Assembly: GCA_036898135.1 (NCBI GenBank) | Contig: JBAHVR010000299.1 | Location: 564,501-628,500 of the forward strand | DNA: 64,000 nt | Reading direction: 5' to 3' | Source: Oncomelania hupensis | Lineage: Eukaryota; Mollusca; Gastropoda; Littorinimorpha; Pomatiopsidae | In this document: one piece after another, positions 39,530-52,024 of the stretch | Layout of the letters: each line of letters begins with the position of its first letter | Position numbering within the stretch: the stretch's first letter is position 1 | Notes under the pieces: model-generated | What the model was told of the DNA's origin: nothing | Seen by the model: only the letters and a program-made list of their open reading frames with translations | Database searches by the model: none | Program-made: the position numbers and the translations under genes

Positions 39530-41700
39530 TACAAACCTTTAAATATTATTGCCAGCGCACCGTAAGTTGTTGTGTCTACCTGATGTACTTTTTGTGTAGG
39601 AGGATCTGATGAAATTCGCCTTTTTTTATGCATATGATGGAAACCGGTTAAATGTCTCATCGGTGTTATTATGTATGGCCAATAAATCTGAACGAGCCGA
39701 TGCATGTTTAGTGAAACACGTATTACATTTTTAGTAATCAACCCTTCATAACTTCTTAATACGGCACTCATACCTCAATATTATAGAAATTATCCAAATG
39801 TCTATAAAATCCATCAACTGATGAAGTCAAAATCTAAAACTTGGTTATTAAAACTGAGTCGTCTTATTGGAATCATCTTCTCTCTGTTTAAATAAAACTA
39901 GTATTTCATCATGATCATTACACTGAAATAGAATTTGCCTCAATATTGCTTTCTTCCTGGATATAACCATTTCTTCTTGGTTATAACCAGTGGGTTTTTT
40001 TCTTGAATTTAAAAGTGCAATATGCTGACTCTTTGCTTTACATTTAGTCTTATTTACGTGTGATTTGTCTTATTGTGTTGTATTGCTATGATGTTAAACT
40101 GGTATCGTTCTGTGTATTTATTTTGTTGCCACATTTAGTTGTGTGTTGTAAATTCCTTAGTGTTTGTCAGTCCATTTGCTGAATATATTGTAAAAGTAGC
40201 TGTAGTGTTATACAATGCCGTTCACGGTACGAATGCTATGTGTGTCCCAATGTTCCCCCTCCATCAAACCCTCTTTTTTGGCTATACAGTCCCAGGGCTA
40301 TGAACCTCTTGTCATTTTGTATATTTAAATCATGTTATGTGAAATAAAAGGCCAAAGTTCCAAAGTTGCCTTCTTCAAACACCATTGTTGCCTCAAATGC
40401 AGGGTAGCCAAGTCTAGAAGGAAGCTTCCGTTCGCCTCTCCAGTAATGTCTGCCGCTGGCCAGTTTAAAAAGCAAGGCGTAGCGATTCTGCGAGTGAACA
40501 CTGTCTGCGTTGCGTGTGTGTTCTTTTCATTATTTCTATCGCTCACCTTGCTTCTCGTGCGAACCTCCCACTAGTCCTTGCTATGAATAAAAGACCACGC
40601 TGTGAACCGCATTATACCGCCATTTCCGGATTAATACGCGTTTCTGTAAACATAGTTCGTTATAGTATTTAGAAACAATGAGTAGGTTTTTATGTACAGC
40701 TGTCCTTCAGCGTTTCATTGGCTATATTCTGGATCGTTTATCCTACTTCTCATTAGCTAAAAAGGTTGTTTTATTGTTGTTGTTGTTTTAAATTTAAAAA
40801 GCGACTAAAACAGGATTGAACCAAACCTCAAATCCTGTAGCCAGCGCCACAGACTAGTGGAGAGGTCAAAGTAAACCTTGGCTAGTCTCAGCTACGCAGT
40901 GTGTATGTTTGCTTAAATGGTGGTGATGATGGTGGTGGCCATAGGAGTTGGGGCGGATGGAATAAGGCGGGCGGAGGAAGGAGGGGAGGGGTGGGGGACA
41001 CGGTGTGGATGGTGAGGATGGTCTTTAAACTTCCGTTGTAAACAACTTGTAGTTCAGTTAGTTGAAACCCAATTTTATTTTTTACAAACATTTTGAGTTG
41101 AATTCAATTTAACTTCAATTCAGGAAATATGTACTACTTCTGACAAGAAAATATGCAAGGCGTTAAACATTTATTAAATGAATACATAAAAGACAATCAG
41201 AATACAAAAAAGAGGTATAAAATGTAGCTTTAAAAATACGTTGGTTTGTTAATAATGTTTAAAATAATTATAAAACGGGTATTTCTTAAGACCGGTTTGC
41301 TTGTTTGTTTTGTTTGGTTTGGTTCATTTAACGGCTAATCACCCAAAAGATCCTAGGCTACAATGTTTGCCTGAGCAAATATTAATTTGTGCCCAATTTA
41401 TTTCCTTGTATTTCATTCTGTTGTTATTCTGTATTCTCATTTTTAGCTTCTTCTATTTTATTCCTTTGTTCGTTCAAGTTGTTGCTCGTTTTCTACTGGG
41501 CTGGTGTAATCTTAGATCCGATCGAAGGCCAAAGTTTGTTGAAATCTGCATTTCTGAATCTGACCTATTTTGTTTTCGAGTTTAAAGACAAAAATGCTTG
41601 CAGAAATTCCGTATTTTTAAAACATCTGCAGGCTTTGTGTAGAAATGTAAAATTTCCTGGTAATTCCCCATGAAACCCACACAAATCATGTGGGCACCGT
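39530..41700. other. Intron 1 unique sequence, no gene seen
   Basis: No ORF with a recognisable domain. A GGTGG/GGAGG-rich patch lies at about 40915-41000. Confidence 0.45.
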
Positions 41701-41775
41701 TTCTCTAGCCTGTTTTGTGGTGTTGTTGTTGCTGCTGCTGCTGTCGAGCTAGAACGAGAGAGGGATTAAAAGAGA

Positions 41776-41779
<4 letters not shown>

Positions 41780-41837
<58 letters not shown>

Positions 41838-42075
41838 GTGTTTGTATATGTGTGTATGTGTGTGAGTGAGAGAGAGAGACAGACAGACAGAGGGCAGAGA
41901 GAGGAAGGATTAACGAGTGCACAGACTCGGTGACAGCTAAAGCAAATGAGCGAAGTACTGAAAGAAAGAAAGAAAGAAATAAAGAGATAGAAAGGAAGAG
42001 AGAGACAGACAGCGAGTGTGTGTGTGTGTGCGTGTGTTTGTTTGTGTGTATGACAGACAGACAGACAGACACATA
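41780..42075. repeat. (GA)n, (GT)n and (GACA)n microsatellites
   Basis: A run of about 28 GA pairs, then GTGTAT, GAAA, GT and GACA tracts, 100-400 bp upstream of exon 2. Confidence 0.93.
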
Positions 42076-42175
42076 GATAGAAAGATGAGCTGAAAGAGGT
42101 TGGGTGTAAGTGCAATGTACAATGCACGGTATTGTTACTAAACATGATAATATTTGTCTTCTGTTCTTCCTCCAG

Positions 42176-42242
42176 GAGTGGGATGCTCAGATGGAGAGAG
42201 AAGCTACAGCCTGGGCGGACAGGTGTGTCTTCGAGCATAAAG
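42176..42242 (+). CDS. CAP-ShKT gene exon 2: CAP core helix
   Basis: The acceptor TTCTTCCTCCAG ends at 42175 and the donor GTAATA begins at 42243. Phase 0 in, phase 1 out. It encodes EWDAQMEREATAWADRC then VFEHK. This is the CAP core helix with the conserved His of the central cavity (FEH) and a Cys. It joins exon 1 as NMAKM-EWDAQ, the expected CAP order. Confidence 0.9.
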
Positions 42243-42500
42243 GTAATATTACGACGGAGCGCGCAAGGGCATTCTCGAGAGCTGTAAGGCCATCTTGAAA
42301 TGAACTGAACTTTGAGCCTTCAAGGCGTGTCTTAAATTTCTGCCTTATGAGCGAAGCGCCTGTTGACATTTTTGAGAGATGAGAGGCCATCTTGAACTGA
42401 GCTATGAGCCTTCAGGATGCGTCTTTATAGATGTCGTATGAGCGGAGCTGAGAGAGTTATCTTGAACTGAACTATGAGCTTTTAAGAAGTCTTCGTTGTT
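42243..42500. repeat. Degenerate direct repeats after exon 2
   Basis: The phrase GGCCATCTTGAA(C/A)TGA...CTATGAGCCTTCA(A/G)G, then GTCTT and TATGAGCG, recurs about three times at 70-90 bp spacing. It starts just inside intron 2. Confidence 0.6.
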
Positions 42501-42559
42501 GGCTATTATTGTAGAGGTTTTATGTATGCAAACCCTATAAATAGGTTTGGGCTTCTTGG

Positions 42560-44778
42560 CTGAACTATTGAAAAATCACGATCCAAAAAGCATGGACAGT
42601 AAGATTTAGAGCTAATTTGAAACCTATGCAGTTTGCTGACGTCTGCTATACTGCCTGTGAAGGAATGTGTGGTTTTCCCAAACAATAAGCCTTGGGTGTC
42701 CAAAGATTTAAAGTCAGTTTTAAATAAAAAGAAACGTGTGTTTTTCAATGGAAGTGACCATGACAAAAAGATGATCAACAGGGAAGTCCGTGATGCTATC
42801 AAGAAAGCCAAAAGGGTTTACAAAGAGAAAGTAGAATCCCAGTACAGTGGTGGCAACCTTAGGGGTGCCTGGAAGGGGATTATGTCCATGGTATCTGTCA
42901 ATCAGAAAACGGATTGTCCTAAGAAGTCTGTAAAACTTGAAGGTGTTGTTGATGCTGATGTGCCCAACGTTTTAAACCATTTTTATTCTCGCTTTGAAAA
43001 GCATGACTTTTCTGCCAACATCTCTGATATTAGGACTTCACTTGTACCTGACCATAATATTATTATTTCAGAGGAGACTGTGACCAAAATGTTTAAGTCT
43101 ATGAATGTTAACAAAGCACCTGGCCCTGATGGGATTTGCGGTAAAACACTGCGTTATTGTGCTGATCAGCTTGGCGCCGTCTTCCAGCCTCTCTTCCAAC
43201 AGTCTGTCGATTCTGGGAAAATACCATCTCTTTGGAAATTTTCTAATGTTGTCCCATTACCCAAAAGGTCTAACCCTAAACAACCCAACGACTTTAGGCC
43301 TGTTGCTCTCACATCTCTTGTGATGAAAACTCTTGAAAAAATTATCAAGGCTCTGGTTTTGAGTGCGACTGAAAAGTTTCTTGACCCGCTGCAGTTTGCT
43401 TACCGGGCTGGTAGGGGGGTGGAGGACGCCAAGCTGTTCATCTTAAATACTCTGTACAAGCATCTAGAAAAACCAAAGGCACACGCACGCCTCGTTTTTG
43501 CAGATTTTTCTTCTGCATTTAATACCATGCAATCACATATTCTGGCGAAAAGATTGATTGAGGATTTTAGGCTTTCTGACCAACTTGTTTTGTGGATCTT
43601 GGATTTTCTGGTTGATAGACAGCAGAGAGTTTGTGTTAATGGTTGTTTTTCTGATATTGCTGTTACATATACAGGGAGTCCTCAGGGATGTGTGTTATCT
43701 CCCCTGCATTTTATTTTGTACACTGACAGCTGTAGAAGTACCCAAGAGTGTAGGTTTTTAGTTAAATTTTCAGATGACTCTGCCTTGTTGTCTCTTTTTC
43801 AGGGCCCGGAAAACGATCATGGTCTTGACTTTCTGATTTTGTTAACTGGTGCGATAATAATTTTTTGGAAATGAACGTGTCTAAAACAAAAGAAATGCTT
43901 TTTGATTATAGGACAGTGAAGGATGATGTCCGTCCATGTGTTATTCATGGTGAAGATGTGGAAGTTGTTGACACATATAATTATTTGGGTACAGTTTTTG
44001 ATAGTCAGCTGAAATTTGATGTCAACACCCACAGTCTTGTCAAACGTGGTCAGCAAAGAATGTATCTTCTTAGGAAACTAAAATCCTTCTCTGTAAACAC
44101 AAAGATCCTCAGTTTGTTTTACCAGTCTTTTATAGAAAGTTTGCTGACTTTTTCTTTTATCTGTTGGTTTCACGGTCTGACTGTGAAGGATAGGAACAGC
44201 CTGAATAGCATAGTCAATGTCTGCTCAAAGATTATTGGAGTTAGGCAGAGAGATCTTTCTTCTTTCTGTGATCAGCAGATCTTACGGAAAACCGGGAGCA
44301 TCCTTCATAGTCATCAGGAACATTGTTTGAAACCCGAGTTCACACTGTTGCCATCCAGACGCCGATATGCTATGCCCATCTGTAAGGGAAATCGGCGTTC
44401 TAAATCTTTTATTCCCAGTGCAATCCGACTGCTTAATAGTACTAACCGCTTTTAGTTTTCTGCACTTTGGGGATCTTATTTGTTATATAGTGAGAGTCTC
44501 CATTTAGTGTCTATGTGTACTGGCTGAACTTTTTAATCAACTTGTTGAATTTTGTTGACTTTTGTGATATCACTTGTGATCTTGATTCGCGTGTGTGTGC
44601 TTGTGTGATGTTTTTTAAATTTATGTATTTTTTTTATTTTTTTTTTATTTTTTTTTCAAAAATTGGTTTATGATACATTTTTTGAGTTTCTTTATGCTGC
44701 CTCATAAACTTATAATGTAATTGCCCTTTGGGATGAATAAAGTTGTATTGTATTGTATTGTATTGTATTGTATTGTAT
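42560..44778 (+). mobile_element. CR1/L2-superfamily LINE, 5'-truncated, frameshifted
   Basis: Frame 42633-43874 (413 aa) carries the pre-RT region and RT (APGPDGICGKTLRY, FRPVALTS, FADFSSAFNTMQ, SPQGCVLSPL, FSDDSALL). After a frameshift near 43830-43870, 43865-44455 carries the C-terminal region (YNYLGTVFD, IESLLTFSFICW, PSRRRYAMP). A (TTGTA)n tail ends at 44778. The endonuclease is missing. The RT active site reads FSDD instead of the commoner YADD, and the segment just before it shows deletion (SPLHFILYTDS). It is dead and sits in intron 2. Confidence 0.88.
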
Positions 44779-45105
44779 CTTCATCGTAATAACTGATTCG
44801 AGCCACATGCCTTTTGGGCCGAGCTGACCCTTACGAAAGCAACCCGGAGCCAGACAGCTGTTTCTGTTGCTTTTGCTGTCAACGAGGTTTTTTATATACA
44901 GATTGGAGGGGAAATAACTATTCTAGAATCAGTTACATAAACGAGAGAAATAACCGACAGTGTCATCCTCGTGTTCTGACCCATACATCTCTCAAGCTTC
45001 GCTTTCCAAAATAACATAGGGGAGATAAATTTTGATGTATGTTATGCGCACGGGTATCAAACACAACCTGTCTTCTTCGCTATAAACACTGTCACCCTTG
45101 GCCAA
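44779..45105. other. Intron 2, no gene seen
   Basis: No supported feature in this stretch. Confidence 0.35.
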
Positions 45106-45109
45106 ACCA

Positions 45110-45640
45110 CTATTGTATTGTCATATTTTGTCAAACACCTTGGTGTAAACCTTGACAACACTCTGTCCATGTCAGAATTCATCCGCAGAACCTGTCAAAC
45201 ATGCAACTTTCAGCTCCGTAGAATAGGCCTTGTCGCCAAGGATCTGACCACTGACGCTAAAGCCACACTCACTTCCTTTCTTGTTCTTTTATGCTTAGAC
45301 TACTTTAACTCTCTTCTGGCTGGACTTCCTCCCTGTTGTTCATTTTCTTCAACGTGTTCAAAACTCAGCTGCTCGTCTTGTTCTCAAAAAGACAAAAAAA
45401 AATCTGAATATATCACACCCACACCTACATTCTCTCCACTGGCTTCCTGTATCTCAAAGGATTACCTACAAATTCTGTTACAGGTGCATCCATGGATTAG
45501 TCCCTTCTTACCTCATCCAGAACATTCACTTCTACAGGCCGTCTAAAAATCTTCGTTCTTCATAGGACACCCTCATGCTACACATACCCCGCTACAACCT
45601 CTCTCCGAATATAGCCTCTTTCCAACTTAAAAACTCATAT
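45110..45640 (+). mobile_element. CR1-like LINE C-terminal fragment
   Basis: KHLGVNLDNTLSM, ICRRIGL-type (FQLRRIGLVAKDLTTDA) and LDYFNSLLAGLP motifs of the RT C-terminus, followed by a broken WLPVSQRITYK-like region in other frames. Truncated at both ends. Confidence 0.75.
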
Positions 45641-45879
45641 CTTCCTTAAAAATGTCTGATCTCGCCTCCCATCACCAGCATAATTCCTCCTTTTTTGGAT
45701 TGGATTCAGACCCACGCCGTCACACCGCACGCCCCAGCTCCCTCGTTTTTAATATGTTACTTGTAAATATTATTTTTCATTTCGGCTACAGATTTTTTTA
45801 CAAGTCACACATGCGTAAATGGCTACTTACTCGTGTAGCTTTCAGCGACTATCCTGTCGCCTTCATCAGCACAGACTGA

Positions 45880-46300
45880 ATGTAGCTTGCGGATCGGAAG
45901 GTCCCGGGTTCGAGCCCTGGCCGGGCCATTGTGTTGTGTCCCTGGGAAAGACACTTTACTCCTGTTTTCCTACTCCTTCGGATGAGAGTATAAACCGAGG
46001 TCTAGTCTGTGTCGCATACATTCCATCATAACGGACTTTAAAGATCCTGACGCTCATGTCCTAGACGGGTGAGTGCCGGTGACAAGAAAACACCCAGCAT
46101 GCACCTAGGTCCTTCTCCCCCATCCCTGGCTGCCCAGGATTGTGCTCAGTTGTCCGGGCGTCAGACCATGCGCCCAAAGGCTGCAGGTGGGCGTCTCGGG
46201 CGGCTTGAGTTAGATCCTGTATCGGCCAGCGCCTTGAGCAGCTCTTGAGCTGGAAAAGCGCTATATAAGAACGATTAAATAAATAAATAAATAAATAAAT
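45880..46300 (+). mobile_element. tRNA-derived SINE, family C
   Basis: Starts inside the tRNA-like head (B box GGGTTCGAGCCC at about 45906); the A box is missing. Body CACCTAGGTCC, GGGCGTCTCGGG, CAGCGCCTTGAGCAGCTC, then GCGCTATATAAGAACGATT and an (AAAT)n tail. Confidence 0.75.
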
Positions 46301-46309
46301 GTGAGAACT

Positions 46310-46590
46310 GGGATTCAGTTCACATCACAGTGAGTACACTCACGGCATTGTGAATAAATTAGCGATGTGTAGGTCGCTGGCAGTTGGTGTCGGCCCCGGT
46401 CACGGTTCAGGGTGTGGTTGTGTGGCCTTTTTTCATGTTTGTATTATGCCTTTGCATAGTTTATTAGTGTCTTGTTTTTGGTTCACCTTTCCCCCGTATG
46501 TATTTCGATTTTAACGTGAAATATTATTGCGTGAGAACTGTGCTTTGGACTGATGTCACTTGGAAACAGCGCTATATAAATACTTTCATT
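46310..46590 (+). mobile_element. Possible LINE/SINE 3' tail
   Basis: Ends with TTGGAAACAGCGCTATATAAATAC-type sequence, the usual 3' motif of several elements here. No coding sequence is seen. Confidence 0.35.
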
Positions 46591-46749
46591 ATTACATAAT
46601 TACAAACCCTCAACACTATTAATGTGATTTTTTTAGTTTTTACACAGAAATCTTCTTTTGGGCACTGAGTTGTCAGTTACTAATAACATACTGTTCTTTT
46701 TGTTCTTTTTGTAGCGTCTTAGCTTAATGCGCTGGTCCAGGGTTGTTAT

Positions 46750-48117
46750 CTCAGCTCACACTGGTTGAATGATGAGTATGTCAGGAACATATATAGTTTT
46801 AGGAGACATTAACTTTCACTTTGACCAACCCCAGCAACCTTCCACCGCAAAAATGATTGAACTTTTAGATCAGTTTAGTCTTTCTCAGTCAGTCACAGAA
46901 CCCACCCACAGCCGTGGTCACATCATAGATTGGGTTATGCATAGGCCTCAGGATAATGTTGTTAGATCAACTTCAGTCACCCAGGAATTAACATCTGACC
47001 ATTTCTGTGTCGTGTGCGAACTAAGCGTCGCAGCCCCCCCCCACCCCCCTCCTTCCCCCATGTTCAGGGAGGCTCGCAGCCTGCGTACCATGGATAGGGA
47101 TGCTTTCAAGAAAGAGCTTACCGTTAAAGTGACCCTAGAACTGTGCCCAACTGTGGATCAGCTGAATAGTACACTTCATGGGGTGCTTGATCGGCACGCT
47201 CCCGTGGCCCAGAAAAAGGTCAAGGCAACACGCTCAGGACCCTGATACGAGTCTATTAAGGACGAGCTCTCCTCGCTGGCTCCCCAAAACACATCATTGA
47301 CAAACTACAAAAGGTTCAGAACTCAGCAGCTAGACTAGTATTCCGAGCTAAGAAACGCGATCACATCACACTTCTACTACATTCCCTTCACTGGCTTCCT
47401 GTGCAAGCACGCATAGAGTACAAACTCTCTGTTTTCTGTCACAACTTCTTCACAGATTCTTGTCCTTCCTACCTTGCTGATCTATTGTCTGTCTACTCCC
47501 CTTCACGCACTTTAAGATCTTCTGCTGACACTCGCACACTCAAGGTTCCCGTCACCCCGCACTAAGACATACGGCCAACGTGCATTCGCTTACTCCGCAC
47601 CTAAGCAGTGGAATTCCCTTCCCTCCCATATCCGCAACACACAATCAACACAAGCATTCAATTTATTTATTTAATTTAACGTCTATTCACATCTGTGATA
47701 TTAGACAACATATTAAATTAGAAACAGATTAACTTAAAATTAAAATAAAGGAGTGAATATGAACAACAATTAATATAACGACATAATTATATAAAAGAAA
47801 TCTATTGTTATTGCTTGTTTATGATGTACGAATGAATAAGAAAGCACTATGACAACATACATGCTTATTGCAATCATCGCGGAGAATGCATTTTAAAATA
47901 TATTAATTGTGAAATACTTACAGATTAATGTATGAATAAAACATAAGTAATGAAAAATATAACTATTTAACCTAATTCTTTGAGCATAAACTTTTTGATG
48001 AAACCTCTGTTAAAACTTAAATTTGAACTCTACGGATCGTTTTGAATAATCAGTATATTTTATAAATTTAATTTCAATGATAAATGGAAAACATGTGAAT
48101 GATTACCATCTTGAAAA

Positions 48118-48189
<72 letters not shown>

Positions 48190-48991
48190 AGAATTGACCA
48201 ATTGGAGAATATATTAGTGCTTTAGATATATTTACATATGATTTTAAGTCTAAGTCTTGAGTGCTATTTAATTTATCATAACTGCTAGGTAAATATTTCT
48301 TTATATCTTTACAATGTAATATTAAGTGTGGGATGGTTATATTTTCATTACAAATGCAAGTAATATTTTTACAAAATTTTGTTTTACAAGAATTTAAATA
48401 TAATCTAAATGCTAAACTAGAAATATGTCTAGGGACACCTGATATGCTAATTAAACAGGAATCTGAAATTTCTTTTTTAGTAATATTATTAATTATGCAG
48501 TACATTTCTTTAACTGATAATCTAATATGAATTTTAATAGCATTAATATTTTTTGCTCCCTGTTTTGCTTCTCTATCTGCTTCATCATTATGTATTATTC
48601 AGACTGATTTGTATCCCGCTGCCATTCTCTCCTCTTTTGTCTCTGTCTGATCCCTAAGTGTATACACGGCTGTAAATATTTATACTGTTTTTCCTCCTGG
48701 GCCTAACCGGGCATATACATAGCTGTGAATAGGTTTTTGCTATTATATTTCTGTCTTTTTTGTCATTTGTGTACATAGTTGTAAATAGTCTATTTCTGTC
48801 TTTTTTGTAATTTGTGTACATAGTTGTAAATAGTTTGTACCTTTACTGTTCCGTCTTTTGGTGTATTGTAGCAAAAGCGATGTTTTATCGTGTGCATGTA
48901 ATTATATGTAATGACTATGTAAAGCGTGGTGAGGCTGATCATAGGCTGGAGTACCCGCTATATAAAAATCCGTTATTATTATTATTATTAA
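46750..48991 (+). mobile_element. CR1-like LINE, internally deleted, with a nested LINE
   Basis: 46769-47245 encodes the end of the endonuclease (VLGDINFHFD, SDHFCVVCEL) and a following linker. Near 47250 the reading jumps to the RT C-terminus (KLQKVQNSAARLVF, LHWLPVQARIEYKL, SPSRTLRSSADTR), so most of the RT is deleted. The C-terminal coding is interrupted at 47661 by a minus-strand LINE and resumes at 48602. The 3' end has repeated GTACATAGTTGTAAATAG phrases, GCTATATAAAAATCC and (ATT)n. Confidence 0.8.
47661..48596 (-). mobile_element. EN-RT-RNase H LINE, truncated, nested, minus strand
   Basis: Flanked by the 5-bp direct repeat ATTCA (47656-47660 and 48597-48601). It encodes only the RNase H end and C-terminal Cys/His block (48505-48185: CICNENITIPHLILHC), a long A/T-rich 3' region with (AAT)n, and a GTCTAATATCACA...TAGAC hairpin at its 3' end (about 47668-47695). 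Same family as 33106-36834. Confidence 0.85.
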
Positions 48992-49189
48992 TCCTTAAGG
49001 CCTGTCGTAATCGGAAGGTTCGTTGAAGGTTCAAGGAGTATTTTTTTTTAAACATTTTTTTCCGCGGTTCTCAGATCCCGAAACTATAGTTGCTGAACCT
49101 TTTGAACCAAAAAAAACAAAACAAAACATAAAGGTTAAGGAATTTATGCTCGGGATCTTCCAATTAAGACAAGACATCACTGTGAACAG

Positions 49190-49332
49190 GTATGGGAGAG
49201 AACCTCGCCTATAACTCCGAGACCTCGCCTGAAACGAAGGTGATCGACATAGCCATGCAGAATTTTTTCGACGAGAAAAAACAGTACAGCTACGGCCAGG
49301 CCTCTTGCGGAAGCTCCTGCCATTACACCCAG
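49190..49332 (+). CDS. CAP-ShKT gene exon 3: CAP signature
   Basis: The acceptor GTGAACAG ends at 49189 and the donor GTAAAAGA begins at 49333. Phase 1 in, phase 0 out. It encodes MGENLAYNS (with the Gly codon split from exon 2), a linker helix and CGSSCHYTQ. GENLA and HYTQ are hallmark CAP motifs, and HYTQ starts the CAP1 signature completed by exon 4. Confidence 0.92.
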
Positions 49333-50588
49333 GTAAAAGAAGATGGATTTTGGTTGAACAGCTCGTGTTACATTACACCACATGGTGATTGCTTTAAGTC
49401 CAGCGAACTCTTTTGAGCCAAATCAGGACCAGCAGCCCACATTATCTCAATCCATATCCGCCTAACTATTGTATCAAGCAGGGTTTTCATCATACTAAGT
49501 TACAATTAATACAGATTTCACTATACTCGGGTACGTTTTAATAGATTTCGCAGTGGAAAATAAACCCACAACAAAGGATCTTGTATAGTTTGATGGTTAT
49601 TGACTTTTGGCCCAAACAAGAAAGAACGTCTGCAGATGTGTGTGTTGTGAGATATGGACGGGGGGGGGAGGGGGGCGGGGGGGAGGAAGGGAAGGGAGGG
49701 TCAAGGGGAGAGAAGGCATGGTATGTGTGGAAAGCAGTCTATATGTTTTGAAGAAGTCGGGCTTGAGGTTTGCCTGCATGTTGCCCCAGAGTTGTCTAAC
49801 GTTGGGTCGGGCATTCTTTGCAAACGAACGCAGTTTTGTCGCCTACTATTTGTGCTCTGTTTTCCATCAAATCTTCCGGATCAACCGAAAGGTTGAGTTC
49901 AGTTACAATCCTAGCTGGCTCCGCTAGTTCGGCCTTGCACTGCCAGGCAACCACCACCCCTCTTTCCCGAAGAAAAGCTTGCAGCTCGGGGCAGCTTTCA
50001 TAGTGTTCTGAGACCAGAGGTCTGCCCGGATAACTCTGAAGTAATTAAAAACAAAACAAAAAGGCAAGTTACCTTCCGTTTCCGAATAAGGCAGATTAAC
50101 ATGATGTAAAGGAAATGTAAACAAAATAAATTTTACACGTGACGCAGTTTCTTTTAAGGCTCGAGGCATCTGTACGCTCTAATTACATACAAGGGTTAAA
50201 AAAAAATGTTTGTTTTTTTAAATGGCATCACGATGATTACGTCACTCGATTTGCAAAAGTTAGTTTTTTTACTTTAGAGGCAAATGTAAAGTGTGAGTAC
50301 ATACTAAATTCCAGGAATATAGTAGAAAATACGATTAGAAAAAAACAACAACAACACATTATGACATCACCAAGATGATATGCATACTTTGTTATCATCT
50401 GGTAGGGTTCACTACTTGGTAACTAAAGACCAAGTTTCAAAGAAATGTGTCCATTATTTTCAGATAAAAGAGCACATATACAACCTCCGGACACCGGACG
50501 CTGGACGCCGGACGGATGGACAAAGCCAAAAACAATAGCTCCCGAGCTGAGCTTGAAGCTCTGGAATTAATAATAATTATGTATCCTG
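49333..50588. other. Intron 3, no gene seen
   Basis: Contains a G-rich patch at 49660-49705 that could form G-quadruplexes, and otherwise no supported element. Confidence 0.4.
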
Positions 50589-51690
50589 TAGCCTTCGGAA
50601 CGAGTCTGGCATGCAGCTCTATGGGCAACAATGAAAGTGTGCAACATCAGCCCTAAAATTATTGAAGTCATCAAAAGCCGGTATGACAAGGCTACCAGTG
50701 CAGTCCTCCACAACAGCGCCATCGGGGACTGGTTCAGAACAACAATCGGTGTGCGTCAAGGATGCCTACTCTCTCCAACACTCTTCAACATCTTCCTAGA
50801 GCGCATCATGTCAGATGCTCTTGCAGACCATGAAGGCACAGTCAGCATAGGGGGTAGAGCAATCTCCAATCTTCGTTTTGCAGATGACATTGATGGATTG
50901 GCTGGAGAGGAACAAGAACTTGAACAGCTGGTACAGAGGCTTGACACCACCTCCAGAGCCTATGGAATGAAAATAAGTGCAGAGAAGACCAAAATGATGA
51001 CCAACAACACCAATGGCATCAACACGGACATCAAAGTCCAAGGCCAATCCCTCAACACAGTGCATAGCTTCAAATACTTAGGAGCCATTGTATCAGACAA
51101 TGGGTCCCGACAGGAAGTCCTCTCCAGGATTGCACAAACAACTGCTGCCCTGAAAAGGTTGAAGCCCATTTGGAAAGACAGGACTTTCAGTCTACATTCC
51201 AAAGTAAGACTGCTGCGCTCCTTTGTCATCTCCATCTTCCTATATGCTTGCGAAGCATAGACCCTCACAGCAAATCTCCAACGAAGAATACAAAGCATGG
51301 AGATGAGGTGCTACAGACGACTTCTGGGCATTTCCTATACTCAACACATCACCAACGACGAAGTCCGACAGACCATCACACAAGCCATTGGACAACACGA
51401 TGACCTGCTCACAGTGGTGAAGAAACGAAAACTCCGATGGTATGGCCACGTCACCAGATCATCAGGCCTTGCAAAGACTATTCTGCAAGGCACAGTGCAA
51501 GGAGGTAGAAGAAGAGGGAGACCGAAAAAGAGGTGGGAGGACAACATTCGAGAATGGACTGGTTTGACACTGAGCGAAGCCATCAGGGCTGCTGAGGACA
51601 GAGAAAGATGGAGTATGCTGGTTAAACGATCATCTGTGGTGCCCCTACGACCTTCGGGTTACGGGACAGGATAGGATAGGATAGTAGCCT
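50589..51690 (+). mobile_element. RTE-clade LINE, 5'-truncated
   Basis: Frame 50631-51260 carries RT (GVRQGCLLSPTLFNIF, LRFADDIDGLAGEE), then one TAG (TGG in the 56552 sister copy) near 51258. Frame 51297-51674 continues the C-terminus (RWYGHVTRSS). (GGATA)n tail. It ends about 150 bp before exon 4. Only one premature stop is visible, so this is among the younger copies. Confidence 0.9.
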
Positions 51691-51838
51691 TCGGATAAAA
51701 TCTTGACTAGTGTGGAAGTCAGCGACGAAGTGCACACATTTTCAAACTGCAAACGTCCACAGAAGTCTTTGGTAAACTGGGACCCAGTGAAGGAGAATTC
51801 TTTAGAAGCACTGATCATTTGCCTGTGTGCTGTTTCAG

Positions 51839-51951
51839 CTGGTGTGGCACAAGACGACCAAGGTGGGGTGCGCCACCAAGATCTGTCCCCGCCTGGGAAA
51901 GTCTGCCGGTAGCATGCCCAAATGGTACCTGGTCTGCAGATATGAGCCTGC
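51839..51951 (+). CDS. CAP-ShKT gene exon 4: CAP1/CAP2 signatures
   Basis: The acceptor GCTGTTTCAG ends at 51838 and the donor GTAAGT begins at 51952. Phase 0 in, phase 2 out. It encodes LVWHKTTKVGCATKIC and WYLVCRYEP. VW..T..VGC and the Y.VC.Y.P block are the CAP1 and CAP2 signatures, with conserved Cys residues. Confidence 0.92.
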
Positions 51952-52024
51952 GTAAGTGATCTGAGTGAAAATTTATGTCTGGGATCATTTAGCATAAGGC
52001 ACTACATATATATATGAAAAATAT

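Noticed and set aside
40332..41673. ORFs of 73-94 aa in intron 1
   Set aside because: Short, without domain, signal or splice support; expected by chance in this length of AT-rich sequence.
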